Of a stretch of 36,006 nucleotides of DNA, positions 1 to 8,005 are shown piece after piece. The stretch covers positions 1 through 36,006 of the forward strand of contig JAJXVP010000011.1 of NCBI GenBank assembly GCA_021782055.1, given 5' to 3'. The notes under the pieces are model-generated. The model searched no databases and was not told the origin of the DNA. It saw only the letters and a program-made list of their open reading frames with translations. Origin of the DNA: a bacterium (GTDB lineage: Bacteria > Spirochaetota > Spirochaetia > JABEVK01). Both the position numbers and the translations under genes were made by a program. Numbering within the stretch: position 1 is the stretch's first letter; every line of letters starts with the position of its first letter.

Positions 1-12
1 CATATTTTATTT

Positions 13-198
13 ATGGCTGAAATAATTTTTACTATTGTTCTCTATGTATTCAATATCTTGAAGAATCCAAATGTGCCTCGCGAAGAGAGAACTTTGTGGG
101 TCGTATTAGTAATCCTACTCAGCTTTGCCGGAATGCTTATTTATTGGTTCTTGAAGATTCGGGGCTTTAGTCCACAAAAGCAAAGTGGGAAAGATTGA
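13..198 (+). CDS. Small membrane protein, phospholipase D N-terminal (PLDc_N)-like
   Basis: A 61-residue protein with two hydrophobic segments, about residues 3-17 and 27-48. Between them lies a polar turn (NPNVPREERTLW), and a basic tail follows. The pattern hydrophobic / polar-RTLW / hydrophobic-GxxIYW resembles the PLDc_N membrane module found alone or in front of cardiolipin synthases. No catalytic HKD motif is present, so an enzymatic role is not supported. The reading frame stays open to the left window edge, so the true start could lie upstream of base 1. No Shine-Dalgarno sequence is visible in the few bases before the ATG. The function is unknown, and the family match rests on pattern only. 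Confidence 0.5.
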   Translation: MAEIIFTIVLYVFNILKNPNVPREERTLWVVLVILLSFAGMLIYWFLKIRGFSPQKQSGKD

Positions 199-365
199 TA
201 AGCGGGACGGCGATTTTCTTTACTACCACAAGCAGTTCGATACACCAATCTTGTGCCCAAAAGTGAGCAGAAAAGTGAGCAGTCTAAATTCCCTGTATTC
301 ACAAGGGTTTTTAGTCTTCTGAAATCCCTAGGCTTGAATAATTTTCAGCATTTGATATACTTACC

Positions 366-390
366 CCAAGATTTGTTACGCAAATCTTGG
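366..390. terminator. Perfect 10-bp inverted repeat, terminator-like
   Basis: CCAAGATTTG at 366-375 and CAAATCTTGG at 381-390 form a perfect 10-bp stem with a 5-nt loop (TTACG). A GATTTTG stretch follows on the plus side. It could end transcription of the upstream gene or be an end feature of the adjacent integrated element. The 199-430 interval holds no other recognisable gene. Confidence 0.4.
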
Positions 391-430
391 GATTTTGCTT
401 GAACGATAAAGCCTGATTTTGGGTCTACTT

Positions 431-487
431 CTAGCTTGAGGTGCTTGTGGACATTAGTCCGTGGAGGTTCAAGTCCTCTTCGCCGCA
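431..487 (+). other. 3' fragment of tRNA-Leu(GAG), probable integrase attachment site
   Basis: The sequence reproduces the 3' part of a leucine tRNA: an anticodon arm with loop TTGAGGT (anticodon GAG), a long variable arm (GGAC-ATTA-GTCC), a T arm with loop TTCAAGT flanked by GGAGG and CCTCT, then the acceptor 3' strand TCGCCGC and discriminator A. The expected 5' half (starting near GCGGCGA, about 30 nt further upstream) is absent, so this is not a working tRNA gene. Such 3' tRNA pieces are the usual footprint of tyrosine-recombinase integration into tRNA genes, and an integrase gene begins about 150 bp downstream. Confidence 0.75.
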
Positions 488-495
488 ACCTCAAT

Positions 496-520
496 AAGGC
501 CCCCAAAAGGGGCCTTAATT
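496..520 (+). terminator. Rho-independent terminator behind the tRNA-Leu fragment
   Basis: AAGGCCCC (496-503) pairs with GGGGCCTT (509-516) across a 5-nt loop and is followed by AATTCTTTATTTT. It is a good intrinsic terminator, 8 nt after the tRNA 3' end. It was therefore probably carried along with the tRNA 3' end as its native terminator. Confidence 0.75.
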
Positions 521-635
521 CTTTATTTTCCAAAGAAATAACAACATTTCATTGATCCTGGTATAGGACACATGACTTTTCCAAAATCGGCCGTGTTAGC
601 AGTTTTGTTAGCAATTAGCCGTAAAGGGACATGGA

Positions 636-1859
636 ATGAGGTATCATCAACCCTTCACTTTATTCCCCAGAATCATGCCTTCTGGGAACACAATTTATTA
701 TTATCAAGCCTACGATTCCGAGGGAAACAGGACAGTTCCTCGCTCGACTGGCTGTACGACAGTCTCGGGTGCCAAGAATGTCTGTACGAAACTCTGGAAA
801 GAGGATCGTCTCGTCCAAGAGGCCACCCCCAAAAAGCTACATACCTTTCAATCCTTTGCCCAAACCTTCTGGGTGCTCGGAAAATCCGACTATTTGAAGT
901 ACCGGGAACAGCGGGGCTTCCCGACAAGCCTCAGCTATGCCTTCAATCAACATAAACAGCTCACCAAGTACCTGATTCCCGCCTGGGGTAAAAAGCTCTT
1001 GGACCAAATCACCGCCCCTGCGATCGAAACATGGTTCTTAGACCTCAAGGACCAAGGACTATCCCATCAGACCTGCAATCACTTGTTATCTAACCTACGA
1101 ACAATCCTTGGCGAAGCTCAAAGGAGGGGAATAATCTTAGCCAACCCTGCCGAGGCGATTAAACCCTTGTCTAAGGCCGCCAAAGCCCGGGGAATCCTCT
1201 CTGTAGAGGAAGTGAAGCAAATGCTCTCACCGTCCACCTGGCACCTGTATTGGTCGGATTGGTCGCTGTATATCGCTAACCTTCTTTCTGCCTCTACTGG
1301 CATGAGAATGGGTGAGATTCAGGCGCTAAGGTGGTGTGACTTCCAACCCACGAATAACCCTGACCGCATTGTGGTCAAACACTCCTGGGACCGCAAGTTT
1401 GGCCTCAAGGGGACCAAGACCGGGAAGGAACGGATCATTCCACTGAACTCAGAGCTGTTACGCTTGCTATTGCGGCATGGTAGCCCTGATTTGGCCTCGG
1501 AGAGCTTTGTCACGCCCAACCCCAAGGGTGACAAGCCGATCTACGAGAAATGCCTATCTGAGAGTCTCTATGAGGCATTAGAAAAGCTAGGGGTCACGGA
1601 AGAGGAGCGAAAGGAACGGAACATCACGTTCCATAGCTGGCGGCACTTTTTTAACACCTTTTTGAGGAAACAGGGGATTCAAGATTCCAAGGTACAAATG
1701 GTAACGGGGCACTCATCGGTTGAGATGACGGAGCATTACACCCACTTCGACATGTCGGATCTCAAAGAAATCGAGAATGCCCAACTTGATCTGTTGATCC
1801 TAGACGACCAGGCCAGCATTGATGAGCAGAAAACCATGAAGAAAGAATTGAAACATTGA
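636..1859 (+). CDS. Tyrosine recombinase / integrase
   Basis: A 407-residue site-specific recombinase. The N-terminal segment (IYYYQAYDSEGNRT) is the arm-binding-type region seen in Treponema-like integrases. A core-binding SAM-like domain follows at about residues 70-175, then the catalytic domain from about 185 to 380. Visible catalytic elements are Arg in TGMRMGEIQAL, Lys in GTKTGKERIIPL, the HxxR box in HSWRHFFNT, His in VTGHSSVEMTEHY and the nucleophilic Tyr in that last motif. All are present and the gene is full length, so it may be functional. The start is chosen because the family N-terminus is complete from here; the ribosome-binding site is weak. It lies next to a tRNA-Leu 3' fragment, which suggests tRNA-Leu targeting. 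Confidence 0.92.
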   Translation: MRYHQPFTLFPRIMPSGNTIYYYQAYDSEGNRTVPRSTGCTTVSGAKNVCTKLWKEDRLVQEATPKKLHTFQSFAQTFWVLGKSDYLKYREQRGFPTSLSYAFNQHKQLTKYLIPAWGKKLLDQITAPAIETWFLDLKDQGLSHQTCNHLLSNLRTILGEAQRRGIILANPAEAIKPLSKAAKARGILSVEEVKQMLSPSTWHLYWSDWSLYIANLLSASTGMRMGEIQALRWCDFQPTNNPDRIVVKHSWDRKFGLKGTKTGKERIIPLNSELLRLLLRHGSPDLASESFVTPNPKGDKPIYEKCLSESLYEALEKLGVTEEERKERNITFHSWRHFFNTFLRKQGIQDSKVQMVTGHSSVEMTEHYTHFDMSDLKEIENAQLDLLILDDQASIDEQKTMKKELKH

Positions 1860-1863
1860 AGAG

Positions 1864-1885
1864 GCTAGGGGGGGAGACCCCTAGC
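1864..1885 (+). terminator. Hairpin after the integrase
   Basis: GCTAGGGG (1864-1871) pairs with CCCCTAGC (1878-1885) over a 6-nt loop, a few bases after the integrase stop. The following TAATTTC is only a weak T tract, so termination is likely but not certain. Confidence 0.55.
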
Positions 1886-2017
1886 TAATTTCATGCCCAA
1901 AATCCCTTGTCAAAACAAACCTGGCAAAAGTACTTAGTTCGATCAGAATGCCGAACTGTTGAGAAAATAGAGGAAGCCCGTTATCATAAACTGAGTCTTG
2001 GAAGTAGGTGGATATCC

Positions 2018-2221
2018 ATGGCGACTACCGTTGACGCAATCCTTGAAGAAATCTCGGAACTCAGCATCGAAGATCAGGAAATGGTTGATCAGATAGTTCA
2101 TATGCGGATCATAGAGGGCAAGAGAGAAGAAATTCGTACCGACTATCAGACGGCTTTGACCGAACGTCAGCAGGGTAAAACCAAATCTGGCTCCGTGACT
2201 GACCTTTTCGGCGTAATCTAG
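2018..2221 (+). CDS. Putative type II antitoxin of a RelE-type module
   Basis: A small acidic/helical protein of 67 residues starting MATTVDAILEEISELSIEDQ. The composition and a conserved-looking DAILEEISEL / EDQEMVDQIV helix pair resemble short antitoxins that precede RelE/YafQ-type toxins. The ATG at 2018 is preferred over an upstream in-frame start at 1907 because TAGGTGG lies just before it. It is followed directly by a recognisable but broken RelE-family toxin in the same frame, starting right after this stop codon. That context is the main reason for the antitoxin call. If the toxin is dead, this gene may be a solitary relic. Confidence 0.6.
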   Translation: MATTVDAILEEISELSIEDQEMVDQIVHMRIIEGKREEIRTDYQTALTERQQGKTKSGSVTDLFGVI

Positions 2222-2224
2222 CCA

Positions 2225-2493
2225 ATTTTAAAACTCGACTGGTCAAGCGGGTTTGAGCGGGCTTTAAAAAGGTGACTCACCAAGCACCCCACTGACCATG
2301 AATCCATTAGGACAAAACTTGAACTGTTTACGTCAAACCCCTACAGCCCTGAATTGAAAAATCATAAACTCTCCGAAACGTTGAAAGGCCTACGTGCAAT
2401 CTCGGTGGCCCAAATTGCCGCATTGTGTTTTCTATGGTTGAAGATTCTACGGCTCCTTTACTATCGATCGGTACTCACGACGAAGTGTATTGA
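2225..2493 (+). pseudogene. Broken RelE/mRNA-interferase-type toxin
   Basis: Conceptual translation after the antitoxin gives LKLDWSSGFERALKR, then an in-frame TGA at 2273-2275, then LTKHPTDHESIRTKLEL and ETLKGLRAISVA in the same frame. A shift of one base near 2411 then restores NCRIVFSMVEDS and finally SIGTHDEVY before a TGA at 2491-2493. These pieces in this order match the RelE/YafQ toxin layout: WSxxFxRA start, NPYxPxLKxHKL middle, GTHDEVY end. The toxin therefore carries one nonsense mutation and one single-base frameshift, and the start codon appears to be ATT. It is almost certainly inactive unless these are sequencing errors. Confidence 0.8.
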
Positions 2494-2530
2494 ACGGTAG
2501 ACGGTGAGTGGAAAATCCCCGGGTTAATTT

Positions 2531-2881
2531 ATGCTCAAAACACACGGGTATCAGTCGGCCGGTTGGACGACGAGCAACACGGCTACAGGACCAAGCGCTA
2601 GCTATGCGGCGGGATCCTCGCTGACCATGGGTAGCGCCAACACCACGCTTTATGCGGTTTGGATTTCAAGCAACCTTAAAATTACCCCCTCAGGCTCCAC
2701 AATAACGACAACTGGCTCCGTCACCGAACCAAATGGATCCTTTACGGATCCTATTGGTGTAACTTCCGTCGGGGATGGCACGTTCGATGAGTGCCCCGGC
2801 CTGACGTGCGTGACAATGGGGTCGGCAACACCGCCCAGCCTTTCCGGTACTGCATTTAATGAATCGCCTCGGATCGACTAA
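2531..2881 (+). pseudogene. Fragment of a Listeria-Bacteroides repeat / BspA-type surface protein
   Basis: The first 38 or so residues (GWTTSNTATGPSASYAAGSS, then LTMGSANTTLYAVW) match half of an InlB B-repeat / Listeria-Bacteroides repeat. The rest (VTSVGDGTFDECPGLTCVTM, then PPSLSGTAFNESP) matches LRR_5/BspA-like leucine-rich repeats. Whole proteins of this type carry signal peptides and many repeats, and neither is present here. It starts abruptly and is cut at its 3' end where IS3-like sequence begins, so it is read as a fragment of a larger surface protein. The start codon chosen is nominal. Confidence 0.6.
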
Positions 2882-3409
2882 GGCGTTGTCGTAAGCCTCC
2901 CCAACTGTTCCTGCTGACGCGTCGATCTTGGCTACCGTGGTCGCGGGTGGATCAACCCAGCATTAACCGGTCTGGCCTTCCCTTCGACGATGCTTCCCTA
3001 CCTTACGACGGCCACAGACTTGAAAGTCCTATGTTCTGTCTTCGCGACAGACGCGTCGGATCGGCCTGGTTGCTTTGACTTCATGGTACGTGGATGGAGC
3101 AAACTGTAGGTTTTTTCAGATTGGAATTAAACATCATTTCTGTTGGCGGTCTGCCGCCTTGGCAAGAAACGCCGAGACTGCCTCCAGAATCTCATTTTTT
3201 CGGCGTAACTCGCGAACCTCCCGCTGAAGCCGCGTCAGTTCTGCGCATTCATCTGTATTTAGTCTAGACCTTAAAGGCCTCCGGTGAGCAGCCAGTTTTC
3301 TCGGCTATCGACCTGATAGCCACCCCTTGCGATGGCTAATCCTTGATCTGTTCCTGAACCAGCCGGACTGCTCGATCCCGTACTTCCGGCACACCCAGGG
3401 GCTTCAGGC
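2882..3409 (-). mobile_element. IS3-family insertion sequence relic (orfA and orfB pieces)
   Basis: On the minus strand, 3405-3260 encodes VRDRAVRLVQEQIKD, a stop, then AIRSIAEKTGCSPEAFKV. After a frame change, 3262-3134 encodes LTRLQREVRELRRKNEILEA, ending in RQQK and a stop. These are the helix-turn-helix and leucine-zipper parts of an IS3 OrfA. Further on, 2941-2882 encodes TTVAKIDASAGTVGEAYDNA, which matches the C-terminal SVGxxGDxYDNA region of the IS3 OrfB DDE transposase. Only about 530 bp remain of an element that is normally near 1.2 kb, with stops and frameshifts, so it is dead. It fills the whole gap between the surface-protein fragment and the cyclase gene. No terminal inverted repeats were identified. 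Confidence 0.8.
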
Positions 3410-6400
3410 CTAGTCTTCCACGAAATACATTTCGATTTCGCCCTTGTTTTTGGCAAGGATTTTTCCCCGGGGACGGGTACTAAATCTGTCTTTCACCAGA
3501 TTCCAGGTGGCTTCGCTCAGATTAATCCGACCGGGCTCCGAGTTTTGTTCGAGCCGTGCGGCGACGTTTACGGTATCGCCCCAAATATCGAACTGGAACT
3601 TTCGGGTTCCGACTACCCCGGCTACGACGGGGCCCGTGTGCAACCCAACTCGCGCCTGAAAACTCATCAGGCCGCGGTCCTGGCGTTTTTGGCCGACCAG
3701 AGCGATAAATTGTAGCATCGCTTTGGCTGCTTCAACGGCGGCAGGGGCCGCTGCGGCACCTCCCTCGGGAAGCCCCGCCACGGCCATGTACGCATCGCCC
3801 ATAGTTTTGATTTTTTCGAGTCCCCACTGGTCCATGATCTTATCAAAGCCTGAAAAATACTCGTCGATGAGGTCGACCAGGTCTTGGGCCTCCATGTTGG
3901 CGGCACCCGAGGTAAAATTGACAAAATCTAGAAACATAACAGTCACATTGTGGTACGTCTTGGCGCGAGTCCTGCCTGTTTTTTTTAGTTCCTCGGCGGC
4001 AGCTCGCGGCAGAATGTTTAAAAGTAAGGCCTCCGCGCGGTCGCGTTCCTTGACGAGGTCAACGTTGCGGCTCGAAACGCGGGCTTCCATTTCTTCAAGC
4101 AGACTTCGGCTTTCGAAAGCGGCCGCCGCTTGCGCCGCCAGGGGCCTCAGAGCCTCGATCCGGCGGTCGGGAAAAGCTCCAGTCAACAACGGGTGTTCCA
4201 GAAAGACCAGGGCCTGAGTACGCTTTTCACGGACCAGAGGCAAAATGGCCAAGCTTCCCCGATGCCCCTTGAGGTAGGGATCAGGAGTTTTTTCAAGCCC
4301 CCTACCGTCCACAACGATCAGCTCCTGCTGATCCCAGGCCCTGTGCAGGAGCAGAAGAGGCGCCTGTTTTTTCTCCAGTTTTTGGTTAACGCTCCCAAGC
4401 TGCTGCCACACCTGACCGTTGAGGACGAGTACCCGTATCTGCTCCTGGCCACCTTCGCCAAAAAGCTCCTCGACCTTAACCGCAAGGGCATCACGTGAAG
4501 GCTGTTGCATCAGCTCAAGCGATGCGTTGGCAAAGCTTTCCAAGGCAGCCAAACGCGAACCCACCTCGGCTGAATTGCCGGAAACCGGCGAAAGATAGCT
4601 CCTCGTCGCAGAAAGCAAAGTCGAGTGACGCAGGTAGCCCAGCTCGCGCCAGGTCCAGTAGGCGGCCTTCCAGTCTCGGCGTGCGAGTTCAGCAAGATTT
4701 TGACTATCAAGGATCCGCGCCCGCACCTCGAGGCCCATAGCGACCATCAGAGTCTGGTTTTCTTGCGAAAACTTGTCGATGGCGATCGTCGCCAACCAAT
4801 GCGCTTCGGCAAGTTTTTTGCTACTACAAGCAAGCGCTGACTCCAACAAGTACCTGTGAGCAAGAAAACTGACGGCACCTTTTTTTTCAAAACGTTTAAG
4901 CAGACTTTGGACCTTGCGAACCATCTTCGATCGAGGTTTGAGCCCGTTTTCCAGCAAACCAAACACCGTTGCCAGCACCAGGATGATCGGGTAGGTATAG
5001 GTTGCCAAACCTACCATGGACAATTTTGACAGCAACGTTTCAGCAATCTCGATAGAGTTTAAAACACTGCCGTCGAGCAGATCGGTCAACAGAACGAGGC
5101 CACCCAAACTAAAGTAAGTGGTCCAAACCTTTTTTTCACGGTGACTTGCTAGGCTGGCACGGAAATCTTCAAACTGCTCACGATCCCCACCAGACTGGTA
5201 GTCTAGAAAAGCTTGTACCCCGTTCAGCAGCATGAGGTTCTGACTGTTGCCTTGCATTTCTATCGTTCGCGTCTTTTCTTCCACGTGGCGCAGAACCGTA
5301 GAAAGTTCCTGTCCGCCCCAAAGTTCGTAAAACACTCCGATGACAAAACTGCTAAAGCCCGTGTCGTTCAGACCTTGAGCCAAGGCTGTCCTGGAGTTCT
5401 CAAACAGTGCTCGCCCGACATCGATCAACGGCAGGTGCCACCAGCGCACAAAAGACCAAGCCAAAAAATCGATGCGGACCTGAACCTCTGTTGATGGGTA
5501 GATTTTCAGAATTTCCTCAGCCCAGATCAACGTTCGGGAAGCCTGCCCCGGATTCTTAAAAATCACGGCTTGTTGAAAAGCGAGCGTCGCAAAACTGACC
5601 CCCAAGCCGGCCGAAAGCCCCGTTTTTAATCCATACAAAATATTTTTGGCCGTCAGAATGGGGACCAGCAGAGGACGGTGAAAAAAAGCCGCCGTGGACA
5701 AGATCTGAATGACCTCAAGGATCAAAAGGGAAGTTCTGCCCTTGGCCGCTGGTCTTACAAGAAGGTTTTCCAAACTCAGGGGACGGAGCGCTATCTGCAA
5801 GGGGATGGTTCCCAAAACTACGTCTAAAAGTTTGGGTTGGTAGGGAAGTTTGATCCCCTGACGCTTTAAAAGCGAAAGCCCGGCTTCCAGTGAAGAGCCC
5901 AAGGCTCCCAAATTGAGCCACCCTCGCGTGATGGTGTAATCGATTTCGATTCGTTCGAGCCCTGCAGGGGGGGCACTATTCAACAGAGAAACCAGCTCTT
6001 GAAAAGCTTCGTTTCGGCCGGCTAGAGCCGCAATTTTCATGACGTTCAAAACACCAGTGTCAGGTGCGTGCTGGACGTAGGCTTCTGAGGAAAGCAACCG
6101 GACAAGGTTCCAGGCCTTTGAATACGCACCCATTCGCATCAGGTTTTGAGCGCAGTCTAAGATCAGAGGGATGAACGCAAGCCGTCTTGTTGGAACAAAA
6201 CTTTCAAGCGCGCGGTAAAGAACCTGAATGTCTTCGGCGTCTTCTGGGGCCCCCGTGGCTAAACGGAAATTCGCTAGAGCCTCGAGAAGTTCAGCCCAGT
6301 TTAGCGGGTTGACGAACTCTTCCACAGCTTGTTCCAACGACCGCGAGGCCAGCTTCCATTGCGGTTCGCTCAGCACCCAACCATCACGAACTAACTGGCT

Positions 6401-8005
6401 CAAGATTTCGACGCTCACGTCGTGCTGGGGACCAAAAATAAAGGAGATTGCCGCTTTGATCTGGACGTGCGCCAGACCTGCAGGAAACAGGGTCAACAAG
6501 CTCAGCGCCCTTAGGGCCTCGGGCGCGAGAGAAGTTAAACGGACACGGAACCACCCCAAGGAGCTTTCGGGAATCTGTAAGGCACGAATGATCTCTAGGT
6601 TGAAGTACCAGCTTTTGGTCGAAACATCGGGTCTGACCGCGTCAAAAGTTTTAAGGTTCTCCCAAAAATAGTCCAAAGACCGAGGAATCCCCTGTGTCTT
6701 TGATGCTATCAAGTCAACCAGTTCTTCCCTTTGTTCGGGGTGGGCAGGAAGGCTTTCCACCAGTTCATGCAGGGCCGAAACCGAAAGAGGCTTCAACTCT
6801 ATCCGGATCTGGCGTTCTTTGCTGAAAGCCGGGATATGCCCCAAACCGGCCGCCCCAGCGGAACGCGTTGCCGCAATGCAAGCCAGACGGCTTCCTGAAG
6901 AACCCGCGACAACCAGCTCCAGGATGTCGAGAGTTTCCCTGCCCAAGAAGTCGGCATCATCCAAGAGCAGAACCAGAGGAACGTGCTTGAGCCAGGCCCT
7001 CAGGAGGGCGACCCAGGCAAAATCGAGCCGGGTTTTCAGAGCCCGGCTGTCCCCCATTACGTCCCCGTTTTCGGGACCCGCCCAAGCTTCCCAGGCAGGC
7101 ACCAGCCGCGAGAGCACTGAAGCTTTGTCGCCTGATTCTTCGACCAGAGAAGCAAAAAGCCGCTCACGAAAGGAATCCTGTTCCCAAACGGAGTGCGCAA
7201 GAATCTGAAGCAAGAGCCCCCTCAAAGCGCCATAAGGGGTACTGCGGTCAGCCGAGCCGTCAAGAAAAAACCATCCTTCGTTTTCTAGAGCCAGCTGCTC
7301 GCTGCTGCTCCTCAAAAAACGAGTTTTCCCCAAACCCTCCTCGCCGCTCAGCTGGACAAGGGTCGGCCCCAATCGGGAACGCGCTCGTTCGGCGGCCTCG
7401 GCTACCTGGGTTAATATTTCTTCACGGTCCAAAAGCTGGCTGGGCGGCACAAAAAGTTGCGGCACGTCCCGCGTGCGTAGCAGCGGTGTTTCGACAATCC
7501 CCCAGGTCGCGCTGTTCCAAACCTGATTCCAGTCGTGTTCAAGGCCTTCGAGTGAGCGGTAGCGGTCTGACGGGTTCTTTTTGAGGACGGTTTCAAGAAA
7601 AATCTTTAGGCTCCTCGGCCAGCCCGGCTCACCGGCCCACGTCAGATCCGGTACCCCGTCTAGGATCTGCCTGAACGGGTTCGCCGAGGAGTTTACCTCG
7701 ATCGGCGGCTTGCCCGAAGCCGCGTAACAGACAGAGGCCCCCCAATTGTACAAGTCGGCCTCCGGCCCCAGAGGCTGATCGAGCTGACCCGTTTGTTCCG
7801 GGGCCAGAAAGGGAATTCGAGTCCGAGGGTGACGAAAAACCGAGGGGTCACGCGTGCCAAAGGGCGTCACATGGCTGACGGAGTTCCTGAAAGGCGGAGG
7901 AAATAGACCCGAAAACACCTCACGTCGCTCATGGTAAGGTCTGAGTTCGTCAAGGAGTTCCCGGCCCAGAGCTTCAAGATTGTTCATAGTGGGGGTAAAC
8001 CTCAC
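3410..8005 (-). CDS. Adenylyl cyclase with kinase-remnant, AAA ATPase, helical repeat and GAF domains
   Basis: A 1531-residue signalling protein. Residues ~55-165 resemble only the C-lobe of a Ser/Thr kinase (FLAPEQTG, DLYNWGA, KKNPSDRYRS); the ATP-binding lobe and HRD/DFG motifs are missing. An AAA-type ATPase follows with Walker A GEEGLGKT (221-228) and a LLLDDAD Walker B. A long alpha-helical (TPR-like) region runs to ~1180, then a GAF-like domain (~1190-1300). The class III cyclase domain is ~1350-1531: metal Asp 1360 and 1404, EKIKT lysines, adenine-specifying Asp1473 (FDIWGDT), Asn1480 and Arg1484. These residues predict cAMP production. The first ATG overlaps the end of the carotenoid oxygenase gene by 32 bp, so the two are co-transcribed and probably translationally coupled. 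A second ATG at residue 7 is possible. Confidence 0.9.
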   Translation of the reverse strand: MRFTPTMNNLEALGRELLDELRPYHERREVFSGLFPPPFRNSVSHVTPFGTRDPSVFRHPRTRIPFLAPEQTGQLDQPLGPEADLYNWGASVCYAASGKPPIEVNSSANPFRQILDGVPDLTWAGEPGWPRSLKIFLETVLKKNPSDRYRSLEGLEHDWNQVWNSATWGIVETPLLRTRDVPQLFVPPSQLLDREEILTQVAEAAERARSRLGPTLVQLSGEEGLGKTRFLRSSSEQLALENEGWFFLDGSADRSTPYGALRGLLLQILAHSVWEQDSFRERLFASLVEESGDKASVLSRLVPAWEAWAGPENGDVMGDSRALKTRLDFAWVALLRAWLKHVPLVLLLDDADFLGRETLDILELVVAGSSGSRLACIAATRSAGAAGLGHIPAFSKERQIRIELKPLSVSALHELVESLPAHPEQREELVDLIASKTQGIPRSLDYFWENLKTFDAVRPDVSTKSWYFNLEIIRALQIPESSLGWFRVRLTSLAPEALRALSLLTLFPAGLAHVQIKAAISFIFGPQHDVSVEILSQLVRDGWVLSEPQWKLASRSLEQAVEEFVNPLNWAELLEALANFRLATGAPEDAEDIQVLYRALESFVPTRRLAFIPLILDCAQNLMRMGAYSKAWNLVRLLSSEAYVQHAPDTGVLNVMKIAALAGRNEAFQELVSLLNSAPPAGLERIEIDYTITRGWLNLGALGSSLEAGLSLLKRQGIKLPYQPKLLDVVLGTIPLQIALRPLSLENLLVRPAAKGRTSLLILEVIQILSTAAFFHRPLLVPILTAKNILYGLKTGLSAGLGVSFATLAFQQAVIFKNPGQASRTLIWAEEILKIYPSTEVQVRIDFLAWSFVRWWHLPLIDVGRALFENSRTALAQGLNDTGFSSFVIGVFYELWGGQELSTVLRHVEEKTRTIEMQGNSQNLMLLNGVQAFLDYQSGGDREQFEDFRASLASHREKKVWTTYFSLGGLVLLTDLLDGSVLNSIEIAETLLSKLSMVGLATYTYPIILVLATVFGLLENGLKPRSKMVRKVQSLLKRFEKKGAVSFLAHRYLLESALACSSKKLAEAHWLATIAIDKFSQENQTLMVAMGLEVRARILDSQNLAELARRDWKAAYWTWRELGYLRHSTLLSATRSYLSPVSGNSAEVGSRLAALESFANASLELMQQPSRDALAVKVEELFGEGGQEQIRVLVLNGQVWQQLGSVNQKLEKKQAPLLLLHRAWDQQELIVVDGRGLEKTPDPYLKGHRGSLAILPLVREKRTQALVFLEHPLLTGAFPDRRIEALRPLAAQAAAAFESRSLLEEMEARVSSRNVDLVKERDRAEALLLNILPRAAAEELKKTGRTRAKTYHNVTVMFLDFVNFTSGAANMEAQDLVDLIDEYFSGFDKIMDQWGLEKIKTMGDAYMAVAGLPEGGAAAAPAAVEAAKAMLQFIALVGQKRQDRGLMSFQARVGLHTGPVVAGVVGTRKFQFDIWGDTVNVAARLEQNSEPGRINLSEATWNLVKDRFSTRPRGKILAKNKGEIEMYFVED

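Noticed and set aside
572..955. Open frame overlapping the integrase start
   Set aside because: It lies in another frame over the integrase N-terminus, has no family-like motifs or ribosome-binding site, and the integrase frame is clearly the coding one.
3723..4498. Plus-strand open frames across the giant cyclase gene
   Set aside because: They mirror the GC-rich coding strand of the cyclase domain, whose motifs are unambiguous on the minus strand.
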